From positions 1 to 16,825 of the forward strand of contig CAIOLZ010000164.1 in NCBI GenBank assembly GCA_903859265.1: a stretch of DNA of 16,825 nucleotides, in the 5' to 3' direction. The notes under the pieces were generated by a model that saw only the letters and a list, made by a program, of their open reading frames with translations, made no database searches and was not told where the DNA came from. This DNA is from an uncultured beta proteobacterium (GTDB taxonomy: Bacteria > Pseudomonadota > Gammaproteobacteria > Burkholderiales > Burkholderiaceae_C). A program made the translations under genes and the position numbers. Positions 15,111-16,825 of this stretch are shown one piece after another. Position 1 is the first letter of the stretch. The number at the start of each line of letters is the position of its first letter.

Positions 15111-15668
15111 AAACCCCGGGCGTGAAAGCAAGGCCGTAGCGCGCGACGCCAGCAAGGCGTAACTGAGAAGCGATGCAAAGGACAGGCTCACAAAGATCCC
15201 TGTCAGCACAAAAAATTGCATCAGCAGTGGCGCATGCTCATTCACGAATTGCGGGAACATCGCTGTAAAGAAAAGAATTGGTTTGGGGTTTGTGGCAGCT
15301 GTAAGCAGCGCCTCCCGATACAGGTGACGCCGCCTTGGCAGCGCTGACATGGATGCATCATCCGTTGCGGCAGGAACCGCCGTTGAATGGCCAAGCAGCT
15401 GCCTGGCACCCATATAAAACAGATAAACGGCACCGACAACTTTGACTGCGCCAAAAAGCACGGTAGAGGACTCCAGCAGCATCCCGAGCCCCAGCATGGA
15501 CGCCGCCGACAGGCAGAACAGACCTGATACATTTCCCAGCGCCGACCACACCACTGCCCGCATCCCGAACTTGGTGCCATTGCGTATGGCAAGTATCGTC
15601 GCCGGTCCCGGACTCACAATGGCAACGCATGCAACCGCAATGAATGCAAGGATGACGTGTGGGTTCAT
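15027..15668 (-). CDS. LysE/RhtB family amino-acid exporter
   Basis: LysE/RhtB proteins export amino acids or related metabolites; the substrate cannot be told here. The 213-residue protein starts MNPHVILAFIAVACVAIVSP and has the family signature SPGPATILAIRNGTKFGMR near residues 19-37, followed by GNVSGLFCL, ARQLLG near 87-92, and NPKPILFFTAMFPQFV about 128-143. Five to six membrane helices are expected. I chose the ATG at 15668, which has GGCAGGT about ten bases upstream; a GTG four codons earlier lacks a ribosome site. The ending FSKWLNRTFGSIFIAFGAAL is normal for the family, so the 84-base overlap with the convergent small membrane gene is not due to an over-long call here. It marks the edge of the photosynthesis cluster. 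Confidence 0.9.
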   Translation of the reverse strand: MNPHVILAFIAVACVAIVSPGPATILAIRNGTKFGMRAVVWSALGNVSGLFCLSAASMLGLGMLLESSTVLFGAVKVVGAVYLFYMGARQLLGHSTAVPAATDDASMSALPRRRHLYREALLTAATNPKPILFFTAMFPQFVNEHAPLLMQFFVLTGIFVSLSFASLLSYALLASRATALLSRPGFSKWLNRTFGSIFIAFGAALLTLRRQGT

Positions 15669-15859
15669 GACGTTTAGCACCTGCCAAAATTCTTACGGTT
15701 TACAGATCCAGGATTATGGCGTCAGACCGCTCCATCGCGGGTCACGATTTCGCATCGATGCTCCATCGCAAAGGCGGTATTTCCCGATTGTTTTCCCCAG
15801 AACAAGATGCGCGCTGAGGCGCCGTTTATCATGCGAGTGGCACATCACCAGCGGTATTC
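15669..15859. other. Intergenic region between the LysE-type and DUF2127 genes
   Basis: This 191-base gap must hold promoters for the two divergent genes, but no convincing -35/-10 pair was seen. A ten-base direct repeat GCTCCATCGC occurs at 15729-15738 and 15760-15769. No RNA gene or PpsR-type TGT-N12-ACA site was recognised. Confidence 0.3.
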
Positions 15860-16342
15860 ATGAAAGCTTTGCAAAGTTCCGATACAAAAACCGCCCTGCG
15901 GGCCATAGCGCTTTTTGAAGCGGTGAAGGGCTTTGCTGCCCTGACGGCCGGTGCTGGCCTTCTCAGTTTGGCCCACCGCGATGTACGCGCCGCCGCTTAC
16001 GCCCTGATCGGTCACTTTCACCTTGACCCTGATGCGCATTACCCGAAAATGCTGCTCGACAATGCCGCCTTGCTAGGCAATGCGAACATTCGCGACGCAG
16101 TGTTGCTGGCACTGTTTTATGCAACGATTCGCTTCCTCGAAAGCTATGGACTTTGGAGAGACCGCGCGTGGGCCGAATGGCTGGCAACACTATCCGGTGG
16201 AATTTACCTTCCGCTCGAAATAGACCATCTGCTGAAGCACACCACGCTCATTAACGGTGGGGTGTTGACATGCAACGTTGCCGTGGTTGCCTTCATGTGC
16301 TATCGGTTGCTGCAACGCAGGGCCGCTGCACGGGGAGGCTGA
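15860..16342 (+). CDS. DUF2127 family integral membrane protein
   Basis: The 160-residue protein looks like a DUF2127 membrane protein of unknown function. Family-like features are the opening ALRAIALFEAVKGFAALTAG (about 12-31), the short AHRDVRAAAYALIGHFHLDP loop region (38-57), and RFLESYGLWRDRAWAEWLAT (90-109) followed by GGIYLPLEIDHLLKH. About three to four membrane helices are present. The ATG at 15860 has no strong ribosome site; the ATG at 15831 is out of frame. It has no evident link with photosynthesis and is convergent with the small gene that follows, with 22 bases between stops and no terminator hairpin seen. Confidence 0.85.
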   Translation: MKALQSSDTKTALRAIALFEAVKGFAALTAGAGLLSLAHRDVRAAAYALIGHFHLDPDAHYPKMLLDNAALLGNANIRDAVLLALFYATIRFLESYGLWRDRAWAEWLATLSGGIYLPLEIDHLLKHTTLINGGVLTCNVAVVAFMCYRLLQRRAAARGG

Positions 16343-16364
16343 CATTGTTCAGCCAGCGACCGAG

Positions 16365-16592
16365 TTAACGCAGTGGTCCGGGCTTTGTAGGGGAATATTT
16401 TGCCCACTCATCCCAACCAGAGTCGTCATCAAGTTCAACCGCGTCAGGAACTGGCAAATCCCTCGGAATTTTTCGCCGCTCTTTGACGGATTGAAGCACA
16501 GGTTCGCTGTTTGCCGTGCTGGTTTCCGTCGTCTTTGGCGACGATGCTGGCAAGTTGGAACCCTGAGAATTCTTAGCGGTGAAAGTCGCCAT
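16365..16592 (-). CDS. Putative small acidic protein, 75 residues
   Basis: I do not recognise a family. Starting at the ATG (MATFTAKNSQGSNLPAS) the product has 75 residues: a Ser/Thr/Asn-rich first third, a basic patch KERRKIPRD near 37-45, then an acidic stretch with ELDDDSGWDEWAKYS near 53-67. There is no signal peptide or membrane segment, and it is probably disordered and cytoplasmic. A TTG four codons earlier is the alternative start. No good Shine-Dalgarno precedes either. Codon use is compatible with coding but the length gives little power, so it could be spurious. Confidence 0.4.
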   Translation of the reverse strand: MATFTAKNSQGSNLPASSPKTTETSTANSEPVLQSVKERRKIPRDLPVPDAVELDDDSGWDEWAKYSPTKPGPLR

Positions 16593-16825
16593 GGTGGTGT
16601 TCAATTCGCTGGCTGTGACAAAGTGGGTTGACGCGTGCTTTGGGGGATGACGTTATTTTTTGTATGAATCAGGGACATCGGTGTGAGGGTAGCCGAAAAT
16701 TTCTCGTAACGCCAGTGTCACGTTAACTATCCGCGACTTCCAAAGCCAAGCTTGCGTTCAAGATTTTGAACACCCTACCCTGCCCAGCGATCGGCAACAG
16801 GGCATGGTGGCAAATCCTGCCAACA
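16593..16825. other. Right-edge region without a recognised gene
   Basis: No open frame longer than a few tens of codons with a believable start was found on either strand, and no tRNA-like or terminator-like structure was seen. It may hold the promoter of the small acidic gene or the margin of a gene outside the window. Confidence 0.3.

Noticed and set aside
15729..15769. Direct repeat GCTCCATCGC as a possible operator
   Set aside because: Ten bases repeated once in a GC-rich gap next to unrelated genes, with no symmetry or promoter link, is too weak to call a regulatory site.
16278..16631. Plus-strand open frame of 117 codons at the right edge
   Set aside because: It starts inside the DUF2127 gene in another frame, has many Cys and Arg, and shows no domain; the minus-strand frame is slightly more plausible.
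1..16825. Mobile element, CRISPR array, tRNA or rRNA
   Set aside because: No transposase-like frame, terminal inverted repeat pair, regular spacer array or RNA gene structure was recognised when reading both strands.

Overview
The window is a contiguous piece of a photosynthesis gene cluster from an anoxygenic phototrophic proteobacterium. Gene order, codon use and protein character (BchFNBHLM leftward, PpaA/AerR and PpsR/CrtJ rightward) fit a betaproteobacterium of the Burkholderiales, most like the Rhodoferax/Rubrivivax group. That placement is inference from memory of these families, not from a search.

Left half, 1-8434, minus strand: one tightly packed operon, read right to left as bchF-bchN-bchB-bchH-bchL-bchM, with bchM cut by the window edge. 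Its products cover Mg insertion into protoporphyrin (BchH), methylation of Mg-protoporphyrin (BchM), dark-operative protochlorophyllide reduction (BchL with BchN-BchB) and hydration of the C-3 vinyl group (BchF). Junctions are overlapping or nearly so, which suggests translational coupling.

Centre, 8435-8721: the divergent control region between bchF and ppaA. It holds a strong inverted repeat with 12-base identical arms that reads as two PpsR/CrtJ-type sites back to back, each outer arm also supplying a TTGACA -35 box pointing outward. A structured leader with a terminator-like element follows on the ppaA side.

Right half, 8722-15110, plus strand: ppaA/aerR (cobalamin-binding antirepressor), ppsR/crtJ (PAS-PAS-HTH repressor), a terminator-like hairpin, then a PpsR box and bchG promoter, and a coupled run bchG - PucC-family transporter - bchP - small membrane protein. 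These finish bacteriochlorophyll: BchG attaches the geranylgeranyl tail and BchP reduces it to phytyl. The regulator pair therefore sits between the two pigment operons that it is expected to control, with PpsR-type operators at both operon promoters. bchE and bchJ, which lie between crtJ and bchG in Rhodobacter capsulatus, are absent here.

Far right, 15027-16825: ordinary flanking genes, namely a LysE/RhtB exporter (minus), a DUF2127 membrane protein (plus) and a putative small acidic protein (minus). The cluster ends at about 15110. I see no mobile element, CRISPR array, tRNA or rRNA. The less ordinary points are the symmetrical divergent operator, the two promoters whose predicted start points fall on the ATG, the terminator-like ppaA leader, a candidate second start in ppaA, and the missing N-terminal redox cysteine in PpsR.
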